DNA of 6,917 nucleotides from Candidatus Aerophobota bacterium. GTDB taxonomy: Bacteria > Aerophobota > Aerophobia > Aerophobales > B3-G15. Shown here one piece after another: positions 1 to 6,244 of this stretch. Under the pieces are notes generated by a model. It made no database searches. It had not been told where the DNA came from and saw nothing but the letters and a program-made list of their open reading frames with translations. The position numbers were made by a program, and so were the translations under genes. Within the stretch, counting starts at the first letter, position 1. Every line of letters starts with the position of its first letter. Where the stretch lies: NCBI GenBank assembly GCA_003648845.1, contig QMQA01000063.1, forward strand, positions 1-6,917, in the 5' to 3' direction.

Positions 1-6
1 GGAGGA
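1..6 (+). promoter_or_regulatory. ribosome binding site of the membrane-protein gene
   Basis: GGAGGA at the very start of the window is a near-perfect Shine-Dalgarno sequence, three bases before the ATG at 10. It fixes the start of the first gene. Any promoter or riboswitch for the operon would lie upstream, outside the window. Confidence 0.8.
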
Positions 7-9
7 GCT

Positions 10-723
10 ATGGTGATTAGCCTTCAAGAGAAAAAAGTATTGAATGAGTGCCAGACAATCCTTTCTGCTCTGGCGCTTTCTGTCCCTGTCTTTTTACGGG
101 AGTTCTTTAGCTACTTTTTACCTACAGCTCTCTCAGTTTTAGGATGGGCATTGGGAAGTTTTTACCTTTGTCTTCGTATCCTGGTAATTGGAGTCAAAGT
201 AGTATTTGTTATTTTGGTAGGAAGAAAAAGTCCAGTTCAAAATTGGGGTCAAGAAAAAATAAGTAAGAAAAAAGAGAAAATAAAATTTAAGAATATAGTG
301 CGCAGGGGTTGGGAAAATTCCATAAAACCATTAAAACGTATACTGATAACAATTCCACTTGCTGTTTTTATTATCTTTGAATTGGAAGGATTAGGAGTTT
401 TTCGCTATCTTGCTTTAGTAGCTGGAGGTATTGGTCTTTCCTCTGAGGTTGTTCCTGTTATAGCGAGCTACATCATCTCTCCTATAATGGGACTTTCTAT
501 GCTGGCAGCTCTTTATCAACAGGGAAACATCCTTTTAAATGAAGCCCTTAAGACAATGCTACTTACTTCTCTTTTTCATCTGCCAGTGATAACATTGAGG
601 TTTTTAGGAACTTATTACCTTGGAGTGTATGGACCCCGGCTGGGGATAAAGTTAGCAGCTATTTCTTTTGCTTTATCTATCTTAGTTTATATTGGTTGTC
701 TTTTTGTAATTCTGGTAATTTGA
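10..723 (+). CDS. Multi-pass membrane protein of unknown function, upstream of cobN
   Basis: I do not recognise this 237-residue protein with confidence. It is strongly hydrophobic. Likely membrane segments lie near residues 17-38, 41-70, 109-126, 132-158, 178-200 and 211-236, some of them perhaps re-entrant. A very basic hydrophilic loop at about 72-108, rich in Lys and Arg (KKKEK near 87), probably faces the cytoplasm. A glycine-rich stretch, VAGGIGLSSEVVP at 137-149, precedes a long hydrophobic run. This half loosely recalls the Gate/nucleoside-recognition membrane domain found in FeoB-like and spore-maturation proteins, but that is an impression, not a motif match. No signal peptide is evident. 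The stop codon is 14 bases before the cobN start, so the two are surely cotranscribed. A role in uptake of cobalt or a corrinoid is inferred from this position alone. The start is supported by a strong Shine-Dalgarno sequence. Confidence 0.85.
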   Translation: MVISLQEKKVLNECQTILSALALSVPVFLREFFSYFLPTALSVLGWALGSFYLCLRILVIGVKVVFVILVGRKSPVQNWGQEKISKKKEKIKFKNIVRRGWENSIKPLKRILITIPLAVFIIFELEGLGVFRYLALVAGGIGLSSEVVPVIASYIISPIMGLSMLAALYQQGNILLNEALKTMLLTSLFHLPVITLRFLGTYYLGVYGPRLGIKLAAISFALSILVYIGCLFVILVI

Positions 724-726
724 TAA

Positions 727-734
727 AAAAGGGG
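727..734 (+). promoter_or_regulatory. ribosome binding site that decides the cobN start
   Basis: AAAAGGGG lies just before the ATG at 738. The reading frame is open back to an ATG at 696, but that start would overlap the upstream gene by 28 bases and add 14 residues (MSFCNSGNLIKKGK) unlike a chelatase N-terminus. MLKIAYFAG at 738 looks like a normal CobN beginning, so 738 is preferred. The spacing is short, at three bases. Confidence 0.65.
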
Positions 735-737
735 AAG

Positions 738-3700
738 ATGCTAAAAATTGCTTATTTTGCTGGTATAGAGAATGATTTAATTCCTTTATCCCGGGCATTA
801 AACAGGATTTACCGGGAAAAAGGGAAAATAGTTGAGGTTGACGCTAAAACCTCCAGTGATCTTCAAAATACCCTTACTTATGAGGCTTTTTGTAAGTATG
901 CAGGAGAATCAGATTTAGCTATCTTTCGTCTTATGGGAGGTAAGGACAGCTGTCCGGGATTTGACGCTCTTGTGAAGCAGTTGAAGAATAAGGTTAAAGT
1001 TCATATTCAGACAGATTCACCTGAGGAATTATCTATAATAAGAGAATTTTCTACTGTAAATAGTGAGGAGCGAAACCTAATCTCAAAGTATATCCGGTAT
1101 GGAGGAGAAAAAAATTTTCTAAATCTTCTTCTTTTTTTAGTTAATCACTTTAAAGGTAAATCTTTCATTTTTAAAGAACCTCAACTTCTTCCTTGGGAAG
1201 GGATTTATCATCCTGATTTTGAGAATATTCCCTCGCTCAATGAGTATCTGGCCAAAAAATATGTTTCCCAAAGACCAACTGTTGGACTCTGGTTTTATCG
1301 AAGTCATTGGGTCAACGGTAATACCAGAACTATTGATGCTTTAATTCGAGAAATTGAAAAACAAGGAGCAAATGTTATTCCTGTGTTCCTTCAAACCTTG
1401 AAGGATGTAAATCTGGGGAATAAAGGAGCTATTGAGGTAGCCGAAAGTTATTTTATCAGGAATGGCAAGCCTATTATTGATGTTTTAGTTAATCTTATTA
1501 TGTTCTCTTTGAGTATGTTCACGCAGTCCCGGAAAGCATTGAAAAAGAGTAAAAGTATTCTGGAGAAACTAGGAGTGCCAGTTCTTCAGGGAATAACAAC
1601 TACAAATACCCTAAAGAAATGGGAAGGCACCCTTCAGGGGCTAAATCCTGTAGATGTTAGTATCAGTGTGGCTATGCCTGAGTTTGATGGAGTTTTAATT
1701 ACAGTGCCAGTGGCGACTAAGAAATACGAAGTAGATTCTATAACTGGCATTAAAATAGCTAAATATGAACCTATACCAGAGCGTATCAATAAATTTGTGA
1801 GATTGGTTCTTAACTGGGCAAAACTAAGACATATCCCCAATAGAGAAAAAAAGGTTGCTATTATATTTCATAACTATCCACCCCGGAACGATCGTATTGG
1901 AACTGCTTTTGGATTAGATTCCCCTGCCTCTGTTTGGAACATTTTGAGGGAATTAAAAAAGGCAAAATATAAGCTAAATTATCTACCAAGGGATGGTCAA
2001 AGTTTAATTAAGGATATAATTAATCAGGTCACTAATGATCGTAGATGGGCAAGCTCTGAGGAATTAGCAAAAAGGGCAGTAGATAAAGTTTCTATAAAGC
2101 AATATATAAAATGGTTTGAAGAACTTCCCTTAGAAGTCCAGGATAAAATGATAAAAGCATGGGGTAAGCCACCAGGCAAACTGTTTAGCTACAAAAATAA
2201 ACTTTTAATCCCCGGGATAATTAATGGGAATATTTTCATTGGTCTTCAACCTCCCCGGGGATTTCTGGAAGACCCTGCTGCTATCTACCATAGTCCTGAT
2301 CATCCTATCCCTCATCACTACTATGCTTACTATCGTTGGATTCGAGATGTATTTAAAGCAAATGTTATAATGCACATTGGAAAGCATGGCTCCTTGGAGT
2401 GGCTACCAGGAAAATCAGTGGGACTTTCAGAATCTTGCTTTCCTGATATTGCCATCTCTGATTTGCCTAATATTTATCCTTACATTATTAACAATCCTGG
2501 TGAGGGGACCCAGGCAAAGAGGAGAAGTTACTGTTGTATTATAGATCATTTAATCCCCGTAATGCACAATGCTGATACCTACGATGAGATGGCCGACCTG
2601 GAGGTACAGTTAAATGAATACTATCAAGCCAAGAACTTTGACCAACCAGGAAGACTTTCCCAATTAAAAAGATCTATCTGGGAAAAAGTATGCCAGGCTA
2701 AATTAAATCACGATTTAAAAATTAATGAAAAAACAGCACTTGCTGATTTTGATAAATTTTTGGAAAAATTACATGGCTATTTAAGTGAAATAAAGGACAC
2801 CCAGATTAGAGATGGACTGCATATTTTAGGAGAACCGCCGATTAATTCACATTTAGATGAGTTTTTAGTTGCTTTAACTCGCCTGCCTAATGGAGATATT
2901 CCTTCCTTAAGACAGTCCCTTGCTAAAATAAAAGGCTATGACTACGATAAACTTCTAATGTATAGAGGAAAACTAAATCCTAACGGTAAAACTAACGGAC
3001 AAATAATTGATGAGCTTAATGAATTTTCACTAAGAATTATAAAAAAGCTCCATGAGATGAATTTTAAAGAAAAGGTTATTGAGAATGAACTCACTAAAAT
3101 ATTAGGAGAAGATGATCCCAATGTTAAAAAGGTTCTTTTCTATATCTCCCACTCTCTTGTTCCCAAGCTTGCAGATACTACCAGGGAGCTGACCAACACT
3201 TTATTATCTTCCGATGGATTCTTTGTTCCTCCAGGCCCATCTGGTGCTCCTACCAGAGGAATGGCTGACATTTTACCTACAGGAAGAAATTTTTATTCCC
3301 TTGATCCTTATGCTATCCCTTCCCCTGCTGCCTGGAGAGTTGGAGTGAAGATGGGAGATGATTTAATTAAAAGATTCCTTCAAGATGAGGGTAAGTATCC
3401 GGAAAATGTAGGAATAGTTATCTGGGGAAGTCCCACTATGCGTACTCAGGGAGAAAGTGTAGCAGAAGCTCTGTATTTAATGGGAGTTAAACCTTCCTGG
3501 AGAAAGCAAAGTGGAAGAGTTAAAGGAATTGAGATTATTCCCCTGGAAAAATTGAAAAGACCAAGGATTGATGTTACCTTTCGCATTAGTGGATTTTTCA
3601 GAGATGCTTTTCCTAATGTAGTAGAACTTTTAGATGAAGCAGTGCAAATGGTTGCTGACCTTGATGAGCCTTTTGAGAGTAATTTTATTGCTAAACATGT

Positions 3701-4505
3701 ATCAAATGAGGTAAAAGAAAAATTAGCTAAAGGGATTGATCCTGAGAAGGCAAAGGAAGAGGCTTGCTATAGAGTTTTTGGTTGCAAGCCAGGAGCTTAT
3801 GGAGCGGGGGTAAATGATGCTATTGATTCCAAAAACTGGAAGGATGAAAAAGACCTGGGCAAGGTTTATGTAACCTGGGGTGGTTATGTTTACGGGAAGA
3901 AAAAATATGGTAGATTAGCACCTGAGGACTTCAAGAAGAGGCTCTCTGTTATGGATATCGCTGTTAAAAATGTAGATACTCGTGAATACGATATGATGGA
4001 CAGTGATGATTTTTACTCTTACCATGGAGGGATGATTGCTGCTGTAAAGGCATTTAAGGGCAAATCCCCTCGCTCTTATATTGGTGATAGTTCAGATCCT
4101 GAAAGGACAAAGGTTAGAACCGCAGAGGAGGAGGCCAAGTATGTCTTTAGAGCGAGGGTTCTCAATCCCAGGTGGATTAAGAGTATGCAAAGACATGGCT
4201 ACAAAGGAGCAGGAGATATTTCTCGAATGGTAGATATAGCATTTGGCTGGGATGCTACTGCTGAAGTTTTAGAAGACTGGATGTATGAGGAGCTGGCTAA
4301 AAAATATGCGCTGGATAAAAATATGCAAGAGTGGTTTAAGAAAGTTAACCCTTATGCTCTTCAGAATATTACTGAGCGTTTATTGGAAGCTATCAAGAGA
4401 GGAATGTGGCAAGCAGAGGAGAAGATGAAGAAAGAATTGCAAAAAATATACCTTGACATTGAAGGCATTTTAGAGGAGAATCAGGTAAGAAGAGAAGCAA
4501 AGTGA
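738..4505 (+). CDS. cobN: CobN/ChlH-type cobaltochelatase large subunit
   Basis: This 1255-residue protein has the full length of the CobN family (about 1,250-1,300 residues). In the late-insertion B12 pathway CobN binds hydrogenobyrinic acid a,c-diamide and, with the AAA+ pair CobS/CobT, inserts Co2+ at the cost of ATP in the cytoplasm. Family blocks run in order: VGLWFYRSHWVNGNTRTIDALI near 180-205, FHNYPPRND at 377-385 then GLDSPAS at 392-398, GKHGSLEWLPGK from 548 followed by DLPNIYPYIINNPGEGTQAKRR, VPPGPSGAPTRG at 830-841 then LPTGRNFYSLDP at 846-857, WGSPTMRTQGE from 896, WGGYVYG from about 1047, and the YHGGM block around H1096. No frameshift or stop breaks it. Large paralogous chelatases (magnesium-protoporphyrin ChlH/BchH, other CobN-like proteins of anaerobes) share these blocks, so the metal and substrate are not proven. 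The anaerobic genes beside it make the usual late-pathway role uncertain. No CobS, CobT, ChlI or ChlD gene is in the window. Confidence 0.93.
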   Translation: MLKIAYFAGIENDLIPLSRALNRIYREKGKIVEVDAKTSSDLQNTLTYEAFCKYAGESDLAIFRLMGGKDSCPGFDALVKQLKNKVKVHIQTDSPEELSIIREFSTVNSEERNLISKYIRYGGEKNFLNLLLFLVNHFKGKSFIFKEPQLLPWEGIYHPDFENIPSLNEYLAKKYVSQRPTVGLWFYRSHWVNGNTRTIDALIREIEKQGANVIPVFLQTLKDVNLGNKGAIEVAESYFIRNGKPIIDVLVNLIMFSLSMFTQSRKALKKSKSILEKLGVPVLQGITTTNTLKKWEGTLQGLNPVDVSISVAMPEFDGVLITVPVATKKYEVDSITGIKIAKYEPIPERINKFVRLVLNWAKLRHIPNREKKVAIIFHNYPPRNDRIGTAFGLDSPASVWNILRELKKAKYKLNYLPRDGQSLIKDIINQVTNDRRWASSEELAKRAVDKVSIKQYIKWFEELPLEVQDKMIKAWGKPPGKLFSYKNKLLIPGIINGNIFIGLQPPRGFLEDPAAIYHSPDHPIPHHYYAYYRWIRDVFKANVIMHIGKHGSLEWLPGKSVGLSESCFPDIAISDLPNIYPYIINNPGEGTQAKRRSYCCIIDHLIPVMHNADTYDEMADLEVQLNEYYQAKNFDQPGRLSQLKRSIWEKVCQAKLNHDLKINEKTALADFDKFLEKLHGYLSEIKDTQIRDGLHILGEPPINSHLDEFLVALTRLPNGDIPSLRQSLAKIKGYDYDKLLMYRGKLNPNGKTNGQIIDELNEFSLRIIKKLHEMNFKEKVIENELTKILGEDDPNVKKVLFYISHSLVPKLADTTRELTNTLLSSDGFFVPPGPSGAPTRGMADILPTGRNFYSLDPYAIPSPAAWRVGVKMGDDLIKRFLQDEGKYPENVGIVIWGSPTMRTQGESVAEALYLMGVKPSWRKQSGRVKGIEIIPLEKLKRPRIDVTFRISGFFRDAFPNVVELLDEAVQMVADLDEPFESNFIAKHVSNEVKEKLAKGIDPEKAKEEACYRVFGCKPGAYGAGVNDAIDSKNWKDEKDLGKVYVTWGGYVYGKKKYGRLAPEDFKKRLSVMDIAVKNVDTREYDMMDSDDFYSYHGGMIAAVKAFKGKSPRSYIGDSSDPERTKVRTAEEEAKYVFRARVLNPRWIKSMQRHGYKGAGDISRMVDIAFGWDATAEVLEDWMYEELAKKYALDKNMQEWFKKVNPYALQNITERLLEAIKRGMWQAEEKMKKELQKIYLDIEGILEENQVRREAK

Positions 4506-4554
4506 AAAGAGATTAGGAAAAGAAGTTACTTTTAAAAAGAGTTCTGGTTCTTTA

Positions 4555-4563
4555 AGAAGGGGG
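4555..4563 (+). promoter_or_regulatory. ribosome binding site of the adenosyltransferase gene
   Basis: AGAAGGGGG sits nine bases before the ATG at 4573. The 67-base gap between cobN and this gene is purine-rich. It holds only weak 5-bp hairpins and no convincing terminator or promoter, so readthrough from cobN is likely. Confidence 0.6.
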
Positions 4564-4572
4564 AAATAAAAA

Positions 4573-5088
4573 ATGAGGGGATATGTTCAAGTGTATACAG
4601 GAAATGGAAAAGGCAAGACAACGGCAGCTTTTGGACTTGCTTTAAGAGCAGCTGGTGCAGGATTAAAGGTTTATATTGGTCAATTCCTTAAAAACGGAGG
4701 CTATAGTGAGCTTAACTCTATAAACAAATTTAAAGATCTTATTAAAATAGAGCAATTTGGAGGAAAACGCCATATAGGGCAACAGATTGGAGAAGAAGAT
4801 AAAGAACTTGCTAAAAAAGGATTTGAAAAAATAAGAGGAATTATTTTTAGCGGAGAATACGATGTAGTTGTTTTAGATGAAATCAATGTTGCTTTATATC
4901 TTAAGCTATTACCCAAAAATGATTTGATAAATGTAATTAAAAATAAGCCGCCTCATGTTGAGCTGGTTTTAACAGGAAGGTATGCTTCTCCTCAGATTAT
5001 AGAGATAGCGGATCTTGTTACTGAAATGAGAAAAATAAAACATTATTTCTCAAAAGGAGTTACAGCAAGAAAAGGAATTGAGAAATGA
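4573..5088 (+). CDS. cobA: Cob(I)yrinic acid a,c-diamide adenosyltransferase (CobA/CobO/BtuR family)
   Basis: This 171-residue enzyme transfers the 5'-deoxyadenosyl group of ATP to the reduced cobalt of a corrinoid, forming the Co-C bond of the coenzyme form (EC 2.5.1.17). The N-terminus carries the family's P-loop, TGNGKGKTTAAFG, with GNGKGKTT at residues 10-17; in this family the loop holds ATP in an unusual orientation. VVVLDEIN near 98-105 is the Walker B-like strand. The C-terminal signature LVLTGRY...IIEIADLVTEM...IKHYFSKGV is complete and ends with the usual ARKGIE tail. It is slightly shorter than enterobacterial CobA (about 196 residues), which has an extra N-terminal segment. Adjacency of cobN and the cobO-type gene is common in B12 operons. 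Its stop codon overlaps a second start codon (ATGA at 5085-5088) that appears to belong to a lost downstream gene. Confidence 0.95.
   Translation: MRGYVQVYTGNGKGKTTAAFGLALRAAGAGLKVYIGQFLKNGGYSELNSINKFKDLIKIEQFGGKRHIGQQIGEEDKELAKKGFEKIRGIIFSGEYDVVVLDEINVALYLKLLPKNDLINVIKNKPPHVELVLTGRYASPQIIEIADLVTEMRKIKHYFSKGVTARKGIEK
5071..5076 (+). promoter_or_regulatory. orphan ribosome binding site inside the end of cobA
   Basis: AAAGGA lies eight bases before an ATG at 5085 that overlaps the cobA stop as ATGA. This is the same coupling layout used at the cbiX/cbiC junction. It has no intact gene to serve now, since the frame it opens stops after 26 codons. Confidence 0.5.
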
Positions 5089-5165
5089 ATGCCTCAAGAG
5101 TTATTATAGCAAAGAGAGGTGAAAAACCCCGATATTGTAGCGATCCGATTTATCGGATCGGTTAG
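5085..5165 (+). pseudogene. Remnant 5' end of a lost gene, possibly cbiA
   Basis: A frame opens at an ATG overlapping the cobA stop, with a well-placed ribosome binding site, and reads MNASRVIIAKRGEKPRYC before running into a palindromic repeat and ending at TAG after 26 codons. The first nine residues, MNASRVIIA, resemble the start of cobyrinic acid a,c-diamide synthase (CbiA/CobB), which typically begins M..(P)RVVIAG..SGVGKTT. The Walker A motif that should follow at once is absent. CbiA/CobB often directly follows the adenosyltransferase gene in B12 operons. What is seen: a start site, coupling and a short hydrophobic first strand. What is inferred: that a gene was deleted or interrupted here and the repeat marks the break. 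The similarity covers only nine residues, so the identity is tentative; a chance reading frame is also possible. Confidence 0.4.
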
Positions 5166-5197
5166 CAAAGCAGGTTTCATAAATGAAATTGCTACAA
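5135..5197 (+). repeat. Compound palindromic intergenic repeat (two inverted hairpin units)
   Basis: The element is bounded by TTGTAGC (5135-5141) and its exact reverse complement GCTACAA (5191-5197). Inside are two hairpins. The left one, 5141-5160, has perfect 8-bp arms CGATCCGA and TCGGATCG around a TTTA loop. The right one, 5173-5190, has arms GGTTTCA and TGAAATT around a TAAA loop, with five Watson-Crick pairs and two G-T wobbles. Read on the - strand, the right unit also begins TTGTAGC and has a TTTA loop, so the two are inverted copies of one unit, TTGTAGC-stem-TTTA-stem', with different stem sequences. No T-run follows, so this is not an ordinary intrinsic terminator. It resembles REP/BIME-type or MITE-like intergenic repeats. 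Other genomic copies cannot be seen here. Confidence 0.6.
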
Positions 5198-5227
5198 AGG
5201 ATACACAATTATTTAAGTCGTTTATAA

Positions 5228-5234
5228 AAAGGAG
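5228..5234 (+). promoter_or_regulatory. ribosome binding site of cbiX
   Basis: AAAGGAG lies five bases before the ATG at 5240 and supports that start. The AT-rich stretch 5198-5227 ahead of it contains no -35/-10 pair I would defend, so whether cbiX has its own promoter is open. Confidence 0.65.
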
Positions 5235-5239
5235 TAAAA

Positions 5240-5617
5240 ATGGTTGAGAAACAAAAGGCAGTAATTGTTGTTGGTCATGGCAGTAGAGACAAAAAAGCAA
5301 AATCGGCATTTTTAGAAGTGGTCGCTCTTATCAAAAAAAAATTAAAGAGGGTAAGGATTGAGCCGGCATTCCTGCAGTTCTCTTCTCAAGATGTTCCCAA
5401 GGCTCTGGAAAAATTAGTCCGAGAAGGATATAAAGAAATTGTGCTTTTTCCTCTTTTTCTTTTTCAGGGCATACATGTAAATCAGGATATTCCTGATTTA
5501 ATCAAAAAGGAAAAAGAGAGATTCCCCGGGCTAAATATCATCCCTGCATCTCCACTTTGGCCAGATGAGAGAATTGCAGACATTGCTGTGCACCGTATAA
5601 AGGAGAGATCTGCATGA
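5240..5617 (+). CDS. cbiX: Sirohydrochlorin cobaltochelatase, short form (CbiX-S)
   Basis: This 125-residue protein has the single-domain length of short CbiX, which acts as a homodimer in the cytoplasm and needs no ATP. It inserts Co2+ into sirohydrochlorin, the first committed step of the anaerobic B12 route (EC 4.99.1.3). VVGHGSR at residues 10-16 places the first metal-binding histidine at H13. PLFLFQGIHVNQDIPDLI at 71-88 places the second at H79, matching the two catalytic histidines of class II chelatases. AFLQFSSQDVPKAL at 43-56 is the middle family block. Close relatives insert Ni2+ (CfbA) or Fe2+ (SirB), but the neighbouring cbiC and cbiD favour cobalt. There is no long histidine-rich tail as in some CbiX proteins. 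Its stop overlaps the cbiC start by ATGA, implying translational coupling. It is separated from cobA by the repeat-bearing gap. Confidence 0.92.
   Translation: MVEKQKAVIVVGHGSRDKKAKSAFLEVVALIKKKLKRVRIEPAFLQFSSQDVPKALEKLVREGYKEIVLFPLFLFQGIHVNQDIPDLIKKEKERFPGLNIIPASPLWPDERIADIAVHRIKERSA
5600..5607 (+). promoter_or_regulatory. ribosome binding site of cbiC within the end of cbiX
   Basis: AAGGAGAG lies six bases before the ATG at 5614 and decides for that start over the in-frame ATG four codons later. It sits inside the last codons of cbiX, consistent with coupled translation. Confidence 0.7.
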
Positions 5618-6243
5618 TCAGATATATGAGCCCAAAAGAAATTGAAAGGAAGAGTTTTCAGATTATAAAAGAAAAATTAGGAACTCCTGATGTTCCCGAA
5701 GGCGAGATAGAAATTATTATGAGGGTAGCTCATGCTACCGCAGATATAGAATTTGCTCAGAGCCTTATCTTCCATCCGCAGGCAGTAAAGGCGGGGATTC
5801 TTGCCATTAAATATGGAAAAAATATTATCACTGATGTGGAAATGGTAAAAGTTGGGATTCGGGCTAAGGATTTAACTCAATTCGGTGGAAAAGTCATTTG
5901 TTTACTTAATGATAATGAGGTGGTACAAATTGCCAGGGAAAAGAAAATAACTCGGGCTGCAGTTTCTATGGAAAAAGGAGTATCACTTATGGAGGGAGCA
6001 ATTATTGCTATTGGCAATGCTCCTACAGCTCTGTTAGAAGTTTGTGAATTAATTAAACAAGGAAAGATAAAACCTGCTTTGATAATTGGTATCCCTGTAG
6101 GATTTGTAGGAGCGGAGGAATCAAAGAAAAAACTCCGCAGGTTTTCTGTCCCCTTCATCACCAACGAAGGACCAAGAGGTGGAAGTGCTATAGCAGTTTC
6201 AATTGTAAATGCATTGATAAGGTTAGCTTTAAAGGAAAAATGA
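5614..6243 (+). CDS. cbiC: Cobalt-precorrin-8 methylmutase (CbiC/CobH family)
   Basis: This 209-residue protein has the family's usual length. It moves the methyl group from C11 to C12 of cobalt-precorrin-8, giving cobyrinate (EC 5.4.99.60). H40 in RVAHATADIEFA corresponds to the catalytic histidine (H43 in Pseudomonas CobH) that protonates the ring. Further family blocks are IITDVEMVKVGI at 71-82, AIGNAPTALLEV at 132-143, GIPVGFVGAEESK at 159-171, and NEGPRGGSAIAVSI near 184-197. All are intact. CobH of the cobalt-free aerobic pathway is homologous and cannot be excluded by motifs alone, but coupling to cbiX and the following cbiD indicate the anaerobic cobalt-bearing substrate. It starts inside the cbiX stop (ATGA) and is followed one base after its own stop by the cbiD start. 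Confidence 0.95.
   Translation: MIRYMSPKEIERKSFQIIKEKLGTPDVPEGEIEIIMRVAHATADIEFAQSLIFHPQAVKAGILAIKYGKNIITDVEMVKVGIRAKDLTQFGGKVICLLNDNEVVQIAREKKITRAAVSMEKGVSLMEGAIIAIGNAPTALLEVCELIKQGKIKPALIIGIPVGFVGAEESKKKLRRFSVPFITNEGPRGGSAIAVSIVNALIRLALKEK
6233..6236 (+). promoter_or_regulatory. ribosome binding site of cbiD
   Basis: AGGA within AAAGGAAAAA lies eight bases before the ATG at 6245, inside the last codons of cbiC. It supports the chosen cbiD start over the ATG at 6240, which is in another frame and stops at once. Confidence 0.55.
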
Positions 6244-6244
6244 A

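Noticed and set aside
696..737. Upstream in-frame ATG extending cobN by 14 residues
   Set aside because: It would overlap the preceding gene, has no ribosome binding site, and adds residues unlike a CobN N-terminus. The ATG at 738 follows AAAAGGGG and gives a typical start.
1634..2387. Minus-strand open frames inside cobN
   Set aside because: They lie opposite conserved CobN blocks and show no recognisable protein features; they are shadows of the real gene. The same applies to minus-strand frames opposite cobA, cbiC and cbiD.
4506..4572. Small hairpins between cobN and cobA (AAAAG/CTTTT, AAAGA/TCTTT)
   Set aside because: Stems are only five A/T-rich pairs without a T-tract and are expected by chance in such purine-rich sequence.
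5141..5170. Intrinsic terminator after cobA
   Set aside because: The 8-bp hairpin is followed by GTTAGCAAAG, with no T-run on either side, so it lacks the required U-tract.
5189..5217. Sigma-70-type promoter ahead of cbiX starting from TTGCTA
   Set aside because: No acceptable -10 hexamer occurs at the proper spacing. The AT-rich TTTATAAA at 5221 is too close to the ribosome binding site.
5089..5239. Cobalamin riboswitch in the gap
   Set aside because: No B12-box-like sequence or the usual conserved core is seen on either strand, and the gap is shorter than a normal cobalamin riboswitch. The structure is explained by the repeat pair.
5094..5309. Minus-strand open frame of 71 codons across the cobA-cbiX gap
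   Set aside because: It overlaps the repeat and the start of the clearly real cbiX. It has low-complexity composition and arises from the palindromic DNA.
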